This document shows, one piece after another, positions 8,744-15,929 of a stretch of DNA of 64,000 bases. The DNA is taken from assembly GCF_038051995.1 (NCBI RefSeq), contig NZ_CP150290.1, positions 4,888,001 to 4,952,000 of the forward strand. Direction: 5' to 3'. Below the pieces are notes generated by a model. It made no database searches and was not told the origin of the DNA. It worked only from the letters and a program-made list of their open reading frames with translations. The translations under genes were made by a program, and so were the position numbers. Position 1 is the first letter of the stretch; the number at the start of each line of letters is the position of its first letter. The DNA is from Paenibacillus sp. FSL H8-0537 (GTDB lineage: Bacteria > Bacillota > Bacilli > Paenibacillales > Paenibacillaceae).

Positions 8744-9442
8744 GTGCATAACGAGCTTATAGCCGACGCCGCGAATCGATTCGATTTGCACCGACTGCTG
8801 TCCCAGCTCCAGCTTTTTGCGAAGCGAGCTGACATGCACATCTACGGTACGCTGACCGCCAATGTAATCGAAGCCCCACACGACATTCATGAGATCGTCG
8901 CGCGTAATAACCATGCCTGGCCGCTGCACAAGATACAACAGCACTTCAAATTCCTTCGGACGCAGCGGGATCGATTCCCCATTCAGCACGACCTCATATT
9001 TATCCGGATAGATCGACAGCTCGCCCGCTGTAATGATCTTCTCTGTCGTTTCAGGCATCATGTTATCGTCCTGAAGCTGAGTCCGGCGCAGCACCGCAGA
9101 TACGCGCGCCAGCAGCTCGGCAACGCCGAACGGCTTAGTAATATAGTCATCCGCACCATGCTTCAGACCTTGCACGACTTCTTCCTCGGCATTGCGGGCT
9201 GTCAAAATAATGACCGGTGTCCGCAGGCCATTTTGACGCAGGCGATTTAAAATGTCGAAGCCGTTCATTCCCGGCAGCATAATATCCAAAATAATGAGAT
9301 CAAAACTGCGCTGCAGCGCAGTTTGCAAACCTTCTCCACCATGATCGGCGACCGTAATTTCGTAGCCTTCCTGCGTCAAATTGTATGACAGAAGTCTAGC
9401 GAGTGTCGGTTCGTCTTCAATGACAAGCACTTTATGCGACAT
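8717..9442 (-). CDS. phoP: PhoP/PhoB-type response regulator
   Basis: A 241-residue OmpR/PhoB-family response regulator, expected to be phosphorylated by the downstream kinase and to activate phosphate-starvation genes. The receiver domain shows the acidic pocket (VIEDEPTL, D10), the phospho-acceptor Asp in LIILDIMLPG (D53), Thr in ILTARNAEEE and Lys in DDYITKPFG. The C-terminal winged helix contains RPKEFEVLLYLVQRPGMVI and VDVHVSSLRKKLE. The start at 9442 follows GGAGGT; an in-frame ATG 15 nt upstream is less likely. It shares an operon with the kinase. The phoP/phoR names rest on domain pattern and pairing, so a closely related two-component system cannot be excluded. Confidence 0.85.
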   Translation of the reverse strand: MSHKVLVIEDEPTLARLLSYNLTQEGYEITVADHGGEGLQTALQRSFDLIILDIMLPGMNGFDILNRLRQNGLRTPVIILTARNAEEEVVQGLKHGADDYITKPFGVAELLARVSAVLRRTQLQDDNMMPETTEKIITAGELSIYPDKYEVVLNGESIPLRPKEFEVLLYLVQRPGMVITRDDLMNVVWGFDYIGGQRTVDVHVSSLRKKLELGQQSVQIESIRGVGYKLVMHKKLVTPKS

Positions 9443-9533
9443 GGTAACCTCCAGCATTATTACATTTATTCATCCCTATTCTAACATGAAATTATATAGA
9501 AGTGGTAAACCTTTTGCGCTAAACGTGAAACCG

Positions 9534-11309
9534 CTACTGCTGAAGCACGGGCAGCTCAATAATAAATGTCGTTCCACGGCCCACTTCGCTCGTTACCGAT
9601 ATCGTTCCTTTGTGCAGCTCAATCAAATGCTTCACGATCGACAAGCCAAGTCCCGTGCCGCCTGAACTGCGCGAACGCGCCTTGTCCACCCGGTAGAAGC
9701 GCTCAAAGATGCGCGGCAAATCCTTCTTCGGAATGCCGATTCCCGTGTCGCTGATACGTATGCGGATATGGTCCTCGTTTATGCCTTCCATTTTCACGGT
9801 CACCCGCCCGCCCTCTGGCGTATAGTTGATGCCGTTCGAAAGCAAATTCATCACAATTTGCCGCAGCCGATCCTCATCCGCTTCCATATATAGGCCTGCT
9901 TCCAGGTCCATCTTCAGCTCAATTACCTTGCGCGATGCCTCCGCCTCCAGCAGCTTGAGCGTTTTATCCATAAATATATCCATATTGACTGGTGAAAAAT
10001 AAAGCGGAACCCGCCGCGACTCGATTTTCGACAGCTCCAGTATATCCCCGATCAACCGATTCAGCCGATCGCTCTCATCAAAAATAATTTGCAAAAACGA
10101 GCGCGAAGTTTCCGCATCATCTACAGCTCCTGCGATCAGCGTCTCCGCAAAGCCTTTAATCGCCGTAATCGGCGTTTTCAGCTCATGCGATACATTCGCA
10201 ACGAATTCGCTGCGCATCCGCTCCAAGCGGCGAATAGCTGTCACATCCTGCAGCACGAGCAGCATTCCCTCATATTCTTCTCCCTCTTGCTCGATCGGCA
10301 CCAGATTCAGCTCCAGCAGCCGCTCCTCGGGAAAATAGAACGTAACCTCCTCGCGGATATGCTCGCGAGTTTCCAGCCCCTCCTGAATCATTTGAGCCAG
10401 CTCAAATTGCTGTTTGCCTTCGGCGTAATGGCGCCCAACGAGCTCGCGTGCCGAGAAGCCAAGCAATTCCTCTGCGTGCCTGTTCATCAGCACGAAGCGG
10501 CCGGTACGATCAATCATGACGACGCCGTTGATCATGTTGTCCAGCACGCTTTCCAGCTGGCTTTCATTTTGGCGGATCTGCGTCATTTGCACCTGCAGGC
10601 TGTCTGCCATGGCGTTAATCGCATTGCCAAGCTCGCCAATCTCATCCTGCTTGGCTACCACCACGCGCGCCTGATAATCCATATTTTTAATCCGCTTCGC
10701 AACGCTTGTAATTTGCTCAAGCGGCCGCGTCAGACTGAGCGCAATACGGTAGCTGACAAAGGCAGCAGCCAAAAACAGCAGCAGCAGTCCGCCGCCAATC
10801 ACCGTCCATACGTTGCGGATGCTCTGCTCTACATCACTGAGGCTCATCGCCAATCGGATAACATTGGAGTTCGGGTTGCTGCTATCGCTCAATATCGCCA
10901 CATACAGCAGATTCTGGTGCAGCGTATCGCTTTCCCTGATCGTGCGGCCGACGCCGTCCTCGCGCGCTTCGGCTACCTCCGAGCGGCTGTTGTGATTGTC
11001 CATCGTGGACACTTCATGATCCGAGTCGCCCACTACGATACCATCACCGGAAATAAAGGTGACCCGTGCGCCGGTGAAGCCTTTCAGACTTTTTGCTTCC
11101 TCGGTAAAATAAGGCTCCACCTCGCTCAGCGTGCCCTGCTTCCATTCCATTTTCGCCAAAATGATGTGCATTTCCCGTACCATATTGTCTTCCAAAGCAC
11201 TAATATGATTTTGCTTGAACGTATTTGCCATAATAAGTCCGGCCGCCGTAACGGATAAAGCAATCATTAAAATCATAATAATCGTCAGCCGATTTCGAAA
11301 GCTGTTCAC
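9534..11309 (-). CDS. phoR: PhoR-type sensor histidine kinase
   Basis: A 591-residue membrane kinase. The domains are, in order, TM1 (~8-30), an extracytoplasmic sensor (~31-165), TM2 (~168-190), HAMP (~190-245), PAS (~250-360), HisKA with phospho-accepting His in FVANVSHELKTPITAI (~H375), and an HATPase domain with N box LLSNGINYT, DTGIGIPKKDLPRIFERFY and GGTGLGLSIVK. This matches PhoR/PnpS kinases. The GTG at 11309 has GAGGAG with an 8-nt gap; an earlier in-frame GTG overlaps that site. It lies directly upstream of phoP with a 91-nt spacer. Confidence 0.85.
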   Translation of the reverse strand: MNSFRNRLTIIMILMIALSVTAAGLIMANTFKQNHISALEDNMVREMHIILAKMEWKQGTLSEVEPYFTEEAKSLKGFTGARVTFISGDGIVVGDSDHEVSTMDNHNSRSEVAEAREDGVGRTIRESDTLHQNLLYVAILSDSSNPNSNVIRLAMSLSDVEQSIRNVWTVIGGGLLLLFLAAAFVSYRIALSLTRPLEQITSVAKRIKNMDYQARVVVAKQDEIGELGNAINAMADSLQVQMTQIRQNESQLESVLDNMINGVVMIDRTGRFVLMNRHAEELLGFSARELVGRHYAEGKQQFELAQMIQEGLETREHIREEVTFYFPEERLLELNLVPIEQEGEEYEGMLLVLQDVTAIRRLERMRSEFVANVSHELKTPITAIKGFAETLIAGAVDDAETSRSFLQIIFDESDRLNRLIGDILELSKIESRRVPLYFSPVNMDIFMDKTLKLLEAEASRKVIELKMDLEAGLYMEADEDRLRQIVMNLLSNGINYTPEGGRVTVKMEGINEDHIRIRISDTGIGIPKKDLPRIFERFYRVDKARSRSSGGTGLGLSIVKHLIELHKGTISVTSEVGRGTTFIIELPVLQQ

Positions 11310-11355
11310 ACCAACCACTCCTCGTGTTCATTGCACTCGTTTATTATAAAATCAG

Positions 11356-11547
11356 GGGACTGGTGCTTCGCTGCGCGAAAGGTTGGTCTTCCGATCGCCA
11401 TTGGTGTTGATTTTCCTGAACAATAGATACTCTATCGGAAGAAAAACAACACCAAAAGTAGATGCTTACGAAGCTGCTTTCCTACGGAAAGCTTTAAACG
11501 AACACTTCGTTTCTCCAGACCAACCTTTCACTCCGCTCGCACCGTCC
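11356..11547 (-). repeat. structured dispersed repeat, copy B (inverted relative to copy A)
   Basis: On the minus strand this 192-nt stretch repeats the architecture of 8494-8657. It has GGAGTGAAAGGTT near the 5' end, CTGGAGAAACGAAGTGTTCG as the mini-hairpin, AATGGCGATCGGAAG and CCAACCTTTCGCGCAGCG near the 3' end. The outer stem is GGAC/GTCC plus GGTGC/GCACC. The inner stem is TTGGTGTTG/CAACACCAA, and an extra hairpin GCTTTCC/GGAAAGC is inserted. It is upstream of phoR, so copies A and B bracket the phoPR operon. Confidence 0.65.
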
Positions 11548-11628
11548 ACCTGTTTTCTAAAAAAACCTTGTCCATCCTGAACATCTTATCATACAGGTAT
11601 AGAAAAATGGCACCTGCATTTTTCATAA

Positions 11629-11700
11629 AAAAAACCCTATAAGGATGCAGCGGACAGCTTATCTTTACAGATAAACTCGCCCACTGCAAGCCCTATAGGG
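11629..11700 (-). ncRNA. long imperfect hairpin ending in U8 (small RNA or large terminator)
   Basis: Read on the minus strand, CCCTATA pairs with TATAGGG, TGCAGTGG with CCGCTGCA and TTTATC with GATAA. This makes one hairpin of about 70 nt followed by eight T. It is about 390 nt beyond the BASS transporter stop and 310 nt before phoR. It is larger than a normal intrinsic terminator and could be a stand-alone small RNA. I do not recognise a family. Confidence 0.4.
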
Positions 11701-11756
11701 ATTATGCTCCGCTTTTCCGCAAAGGCAATGGCTATTCTAAAGCAAATATATTATTA

Positions 11757-11975
11757 TTGTAAATTCGATTTACAAAGCCTTTTCATACCTTTAATAACCA
11801 AATACCTTCCAAGATTGGAGACCAATTAGCACCGACTCGTCGCCAGGGATAAGGACGCGAATGACTAGAATCAGGTGATAATGGAGTAAAAACACTGAAT
11901 GCTTATTTGAGTCTAATTTCATTGATATTACAACCTTTTATTGTATACGACTGAATACTACAATTATAGTATTTC
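11757..11975 (-). mobile_element. internally deleted IS200/IS605-type remnant
   Basis: A 43-codon frame (11791-11922) begins MKLDSNKHSVFLLHYHLILV, which resembles the first ~20 residues of IS200/IS605 TnpA (Y1) transposases. It then loses similarity and stops. Upstream of its start is a 7-bp hairpin (AATACTA/TAGTATT, 11954-11973). Downstream is an 8-bp hairpin (TTGTAAAT/ATTTACAA, 11757-11775). Paired end hairpins are the hallmark of this family. The element cannot encode an active transposase. Confidence 0.45.
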
Positions 11976-12093
11976 AAGTTGTAAGGGTCAATGTAAATCA
12001 GACCGTTGCCATTCATCCCCCCACTTTAGAAGAGGGAGAATTCTGACAACTAACGGTTAAAAATTGCGTCATGATGCAATCTTTCAAGTGCTC

Positions 12094-13011
12094 CTATATC
12101 CTTAAGTGTTCTCTCCTTTTTTGCATCTTTTGCAAAATAAAATGATGGAGCGTCGCCAGTGGCTGCTGCACCATAATAGACAGAACAACGGGTACGGCGG
12201 CCAGAGGGCTGAAATAGCCGAGCGCCAGCACCATGCCTAAGGAAATGTTGCGCATGCCTGTCGCAAACGATACCGTAATTTGCACTTCTTTGCTTACTGC
12301 ACGCATCGTTCCGATAAAGCCGACAGCGTAGCATAGCGAGACGAGCAGCACAACGAGCGGCAGCAGCTTGAACAGATCGCCCTTAAGCTGCTCGGTATAG
12401 GGAGCAATTGCCGCCGCATTCAGCGCAACTACCGCCACAAAGCACAGCTTTGAAAGCGGCGCTGCTACCGGTTTAACCTGCTCCTGCAGCCGCCCTCGGC
12501 TCAATTGATGAAGCAGCACGCCGAGCAGCGTTGGCAGCACGATGATGAGCAGCAAATCCAGCATGAGCGGTGCGCTCTCGATCTCTACTGCCGTTTGAAA
12601 AAATAAATGGAGCCCCGCAGGCACGACGAACGGGCATAATGCCGAATCGATAACGACCATCGCAAGCATGAGCGGCACGCTGCCGCCTGACATGCCTACC
12701 CACAGAACCGTAGACACGCCCAGCGGAATAATGGTAAACAGCACAAGCCCCACCACATAGGGCGACGATGCGCCAAACAGCAGCGTGCCAAGGCCATAGG
12801 CGATAATTGGACAGAACACATGCGCGAGCAGAAACGTCCAGGCAAGCACGCCCGGCCTCTTCATAACCGCTCCAAGCTCCTTCACCCCGCAGCCAAGCGC
12901 CATTGTCAGCGTCACATAAGCGAACAAATAAGGCACGGCAGCCACCATGCTGCTAAGCCTATCGGCGAATATAAAGCCAGCAATTAACGAAAAGGGAATA
13001 ATAACAAACAT
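12094..13011 (-). CDS. BASS-type (bile acid:sodium symporter family) membrane transporter
   Basis: A 305-residue integral membrane protein with about nine to ten hydrophobic helices, matching the bile acid:sodium symporter/PanS-like superfamily. The segments TIIPLGVSTVLWVGMSGGSVPLMLAMVVIDS and SFATGMRNISLGMVLALG correspond to the two crossed, discontinuous helices. Such proteins move organic anions with sodium; the cargo is unknown. The frame continues upstream with a plausible N-terminus (KAFGLAFNRYFEQW) but has no standard start codon before the ATG at 13011, which has a poor ribosome binding site. The true start may be non-canonical or the 5' end damaged. No obvious operon partner. Confidence 0.8.
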   Translation of the reverse strand: MFVIIPFSLIAGFIFADRLSSMVAAVPYLFAYVTLTMALGCGVKELGAVMKRPGVLAWTFLLAHVFCPIIAYGLGTLLFGASSPYVVGLVLFTIIPLGVSTVLWVGMSGGSVPLMLAMVVIDSALCPFVVPAGLHLFFQTAVEIESAPLMLDLLLIIVLPTLLGVLLHQLSRGRLQEQVKPVAAPLSKLCFVAVVALNAAAIAPYTEQLKGDLFKLLPLVVLLVSLCYAVGFIGTMRAVSKEVQITVSFATGMRNISLGMVLALGYFSPLAAVPVVLSIMVQQPLATLHHFILQKMQKRREHLRI

Positions 13012-13234
13012 CCATTGCTCAAAATAACGGTTAAAAGCTAGTCCAAATGCTTTCGTAAGCCATCCCTCTTTTGTTAGGTTCTAGAAGTCTATACAAGCGG
13101 TGTTTTCAATAAAAATAAAATCAAGATGCTAGGGGCAGCCTAGCTGCACTTGCATTCAGCCTTTATAATAGCATAGAACAGCAAGCGTCTTTTGCTTTCA
13201 TTTCCATTTTATCGCACAAAGGAGTCCGCATCTT

Positions 13235-13834
13235 ATGGATAGTCATTTTTTTGCTTACATGTACCGCCTCAACTATATTGAGCGCTGGAGTCTCATGCGC
13301 AATACGACAAAGGAAAACGTCGCCGAGCACTCCTTCCATGTCGCCCTGCTCGTGCATATGCTTTGCGAAATCGGCAATTCGCTTTTTGAAAAGCAATATA
13401 ATGCTGATCGCGCGGTGACGCTCGCTTTGTTCCACGATGCGACGGAGGTGTTTACTGGCGACATTCCTACGCCGGTCAAGCATCATAATCCTAAAATGCT
13501 CGCCAGCTTTCGCGAGCTTGAAGCGCTCGCCGCTGAGCGGCTGCTTGCCATGGTTCCTGAGCCGATGCAGAAAACCTATGCCCCGCTGCTGGGCAAGCAC
13601 CACGGCAGCATTTCTTCTGAGGAGCAGACGCTTCAAGCGATGGTGAAGGCCGCTGATTTGCTCGACGCTTACTTGAAATGCCTCAATGAACTATCGGCAG
13701 GCAATCGCGAATTTCTCGTGGCACGGGGTCAAACTGAGCAAGCGCTGGCTGCATTAAATATGCCCGAGGTTGAATGGTTTCTCACCCATATGGCGCCAAG
13801 CCTCGGCATGACGCTTGATGAGCTGTCTGACTGA
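13235..13834 (+). CDS. yfbR: YfbR-like HD-domain 5'-deoxynucleotidase
   Basis: A 199-residue HD-superfamily phosphohydrolase strongly resembling YfbR, which dephosphorylates deoxyribonucleoside 5'-monophosphates in the cytoplasm. The N-terminus SHFFAYMYRLNYIERWSLMR and the NVAEHSFH, FHDATEVFTGDIPTPVK blocks supply the metal-binding His32, His67 and Asp68; Asp in KAADLLDAYLKC completes the site. AAAGGAG lies 10 nt before the ATG. Its original 3' terminator is the palindrome at 13910-13951, which has been duplicated by an insertion element. Confidence 0.9.
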   Translation: MDSHFFAYMYRLNYIERWSLMRNTTKENVAEHSFHVALLVHMLCEIGNSLFEKQYNADRAVTLALFHDATEVFTGDIPTPVKHHNPKMLASFRELEALAAERLLAMVPEPMQKTYAPLLGKHHGSISSEEQTLQAMVKAADLLDAYLKCLNELSAGNREFLVARGQTEQALAALNMPEVEWFLTHMAPSLGMTLDELSD

Positions 13835-13909
13835 AGCTAAGCAGGGCTAGGCTGTGTCGTGCTGGAGACACTTATCCAAGCGTATTCATCCTGGCTGCTC
13901 CATACCTGA

Positions 13910-13951
13910 AATGGAAGAAAGGACGGAATAAATCCCGTCCTTTCTTCCATT
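13910..13951. repeat. left 42-bp direct repeat (palindromic terminator) flanking the IS
   Basis: An exact 42-bp copy is present at 15510-15551. Each copy is itself a palindrome: 17-nt arms starting AATGGAAGAAAGGACGG around an 8-nt centre. It looks like the transcription terminator of the upstream gene used as insertion target and duplicated. Confidence 0.8.
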
Positions 13952-14043
13952 CAGATTGTCGAGAAACCCTACGTCTTGTTCCAAGACGCTTGGGTTTCTC
14001 TTTGTTTTGGGGATCCAAACGAAGCTAAAGGAGGAGGATTCCT

Positions 14044-14811
14044 CTATTGCGCCCTCCTTTCAAGATAGAGGGCGATCTTCTTCATGTTTTGCACGGCTGC
14101 GGTCATCAGCGCTTGCTCCGTAGCATTGCGCAGTCCCCGCAACCGGCAATAGCGAAACCCATGGAGCTGTTTAGCATCCGCGAAGCTTCGCTCAATCGTC
14201 TCTTTTCGTTTTCGGTATAGCCTTTTGCCTGACTTGCTGAGGCGGTTTAATCGCACTTGCTCCTTACTATTCTCCCAGATGTGCCGCGTGACGATCTTTC
14301 GCTTGTTGCGAGATCGCGTACATTTTTCCAGGACAGGACAAGCGGCACACCTCTTCGGATCCGAAGCATAATGTCGGTACCCGTGACGATCCGTCGTGCG
14401 GTACACCAGTTCCTGCTGCTCGGGACAGCGGTACACGTTTCGCTCGGCCTCATACGTGAATTTCCACTTCGGGTACAACCCTTGCGTGGGATGAAATCTG
14501 CGATGCGCGATGACACCAAAGATTTTACGTTCTTCCAGCCCTTTGCAAATGGGCGTGGTCATGTAGCCTGAATCTAAAGCAACGGCTTCTACCTCAAAAC
14601 CAAAACGTTTACGCTGACGGTCTAATCGAGAGAGATACGGGACGGAATCATGGACGTTGCCTGCGGTTACGAAAACATCGGTAATGAGGTTGTACTTCAC
14701 ATCAACGGTGCGATGATCCAAATAAAAGAAGCCTTCTGGCTTGCCTTCCCGAAACATATATCCGCTGTCCGGATCCGTTGTGCTCACCTTCACTTCCTTG
14801 TCCTCGTTCAC
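14044..14811 (-). CDS. IS1182 transposase, C-terminal (catalytic DDE) segment
   Basis: A 255-residue segment containing most of the DDE catalytic core: FYLDHRTVDVKYNLITDVFVT and VEAVALDSGYMT (second Asp), a four-Cys block (YRCPEQ, CAACPVLEKC) and the late ETIERSFADAKQLHGFRYCR region with the final catalytic Glu. The first Asp (VLVSDSTHVKANAN) is in the preceding segment. The GTG at 14811 sits inside its own purine-rich ribosome-binding-like stretch, so independent initiation is doubtful. Fusion to the upstream segment by -1 frameshifting gives a protein of about 451 residues, normal for the family. Confidence 0.85.
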   Translation of the reverse strand: MNEDKEVKVSTTDPDSGYMFREGKPEGFFYLDHRTVDVKYNLITDVFVTAGNVHDSVPYLSRLDRQRKRFGFEVEAVALDSGYMTTPICKGLEERKIFGVIAHRRFHPTQGLYPKWKFTYEAERNVYRCPEQQELVYRTTDRHGYRHYASDPKRCAACPVLEKCTRSRNKRKIVTRHIWENSKEQVRLNRLSKSGKRLYRKRKETIERSFADAKQLHGFRYCRLRGLRNATEQALMTAAVQNMKKIALYLERRAQ

Positions 14812-14825
14812 CTCCTCCCGTGGTT

Positions 14826-15398
14826 TTAGTGCTTTTTTCCTTGGGTTTGACGATCCGTTTCAACGGCTGCATTTAGCTCATCGAGATAATCTCTTGTGTT
14901 TTGCTTGACTTGTTCTTTCGTGTATTTGTTTTTGTTCGCGTTCGCTTTGACATGGGTCGAATCCGAAACCAGCACACGGCCGCCAACCATGCGATGCGAG
15001 ACGGCTTGCAGCACAATCTCATCAAAGATGTCTTGAAAAACAGAAGTATCTTTAAACCGGGTACGCCGGTTCCAACTAATCGTTGTATGGTCAGGCACAC
15101 GATCCGTTAATCCCAGTCCTAAAAACCAACGATACGCGAGATTCGTTTGCACTTCGCGTTCAAGCTGACGTTCGGAACGAATCCCGTAGAAATAGCCCAG
15201 AAAGATCATCTTGAAAAGAACAAGCGGATCAATGGCTGGACGCCCGTTATCTTGTGAATACAGATGTCGAACCTTTTCATCAATAAAGGAAAAATCAATA
15301 TACTTGTCGATCTTGCGAAGCATATGATCAGCAGGCACTAAGTCTTCTATGGAAACGAACTCGTAACTTTGTTGTTTATCTCGATTAGAACGCAGCAT
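14826..15398 (-). CDS. IS1182 transposase, N-terminal segment
   Basis: A 190-residue segment carrying the DUF772-type N-terminal domain (FVSIEDLVPADHMLRKID, then FKMIFLGYFYGIRSERQLERE) and the first catalytic Asp (VLVSDSTHVKANANKNKY). It ends at a stop immediately after GKKH. The last sense codons contain A-AAA-AAG in the correct phase for -1 slippage into the downstream segment. Alone it would lack most of the active site; it might act as a regulator or simply be a non-shifted product. Confidence 0.85.
   Translation of the reverse strand: MLRSNRDKQQSYEFVSIEDLVPADHMLRKIDKYIDFSFIDEKVRHLYSQDNGRPAIDPLVLFKMIFLGYFYGIRSERQLEREVQTNLAYRWFLGLGLTDRVPDHTTISWNRRTRFKDTSVFQDIFDEIVLQAVSHRMVGGRVLVSDSTHVKANANKNKYTKEQVKQNTRDYLDELNAAVETDRQTQGKKH
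14832..14838 (-). other. candidate -1 programmed frameshift heptamer
   Basis: On the minus strand A-AAA-AAG lies in phase with the upstream frame (GGA AAA AAG CAC stop). Slipping back by one base re-pairs both lysine codons and continues in the frame of the catalytic segment (AAA AAA GCA CTA). The purine-rich GGGAGGAGG shortly downstream is also notable. Confidence 0.6.
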
Positions 15399-15509
15399 AG
15401 GGCGACACCTTCCGTTCGTATAAGTTATCTTTATTATACCATAGTAACGCGGTGTCGTGTTAAACCAAATGCTTATAAAGATGGCTGTCGAGACTTTCTC
15501 GACAGCCTG

Positions 15510-15551
15510 AATGGAAGAAAGGACGGAATAAATCCCGTCCTTTCTTCCATT
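15510..15551. repeat. right 42-bp direct repeat flanking the IS
   Basis: Identical to 13910-13951. This copy keeps the original downstream T-rich stretch (TTTTCTTTTCC), so it is a terminator on the plus strand. It is also the hairpin downstream of the small acidic protein gene on the minus strand. Confidence 0.8.
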
Positions 15552-15577
15552 TTTCTTTTCCGCTAAACAACCTTAGC

Positions 15578-15922
15578 TCAGTCACGCATCTTTGAAACAT
15601 AAGTACTAACGGCTTCATAGAAAGCTTTCCATTCTTCACTCGGTTGTTCAGCTGAACTAGCCTCAGGCAATGGCGTTAGCTGATCGGCTAATGGCTGCAT
15701 AGGGCTAAGCTCCTCATGCTCCTTGGCACGTAGCGCTCCGTTTGGCGCTTCGCCTCCAACTGCATTTGAAGCTGTATCCCATGCTTCGCTAGCTGCCGCC
15801 CCCAGCACCTGAGCCGTTGTCTGACCCTGGCCTTCTTCGGTCTCGACTGTCCCTTCGCCGCTTCGTTTGCGGCGCTGGGCCATTACTTTCGTTAGCTGAT
15901 CCCTCAGCTTCTCTTCTGCCAT
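15578..15922 (-). CDS. small acidic protein of unknown function, last gene of the SWIM/SNF2 operon
   Basis: A 114-residue soluble protein without signal peptide or membrane helix. The first ~20 residues are basic and helical (EEKLRDQLTKVMAQRRKR). The middle is low-complexity (Gly, Ala, Glu, Gln, Pro), and the end EEWKAFYEAVSTYVSKMRD is a compact helical block. It starts 7 nt after the SNF2 ATPase stop with AAGGGTGAG before its ATG, so it is very likely co-translated. I do not recognise the family; the position suggests a partner or accessory factor of the ATPase. Confidence 0.65.
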   Translation of the reverse strand: MAEEKLRDQLTKVMAQRRKRSGEGTVETEEGQGQTTAQVLGAAASEAWDTASNAVGGEAPNGALRAKEHEELSPMQPLADQLTPLPEASSAEQPSEEWKAFYEAVSTYVSKMRD

Positions 15923-15929
15923 CTGGCAC

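Larger units (their letters stand above)
13952..15509 (-). mobile_element. IS1182-type insertion sequence
   Basis: A 1558-bp element bounded by imperfect terminal inverted repeats: left CAGATTGTCGAGAAA, right (complement) CAGGCTGTCGAGAAA, 13 of 15 identical. The right end carries a further inner palindrome (GGCTGTCGAGA/TCTCGACAGCC). It encodes a DDE transposase in two overlapping-phase segments on the minus strand. IS1182 elements are known for long, palindromic target duplications, which fits the 42-bp repeats on either side. Because both repeats are still identical, insertion is probably recent. Confidence 0.85.

Noticed and set aside
11341..12060. A full IS605 element with tnpB or an omega-RNA
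   Set aside because: Only the tnpA start and end hairpins are recognisable; no TnpB-like coding sequence is present.
12052..13038. A 12-bp direct repeat TAACGGTTAAAA on both sides of the BASS gene
   Set aside because: Too short and AT-rich to support a mobile cassette; no inverted ends or integrase nearby.
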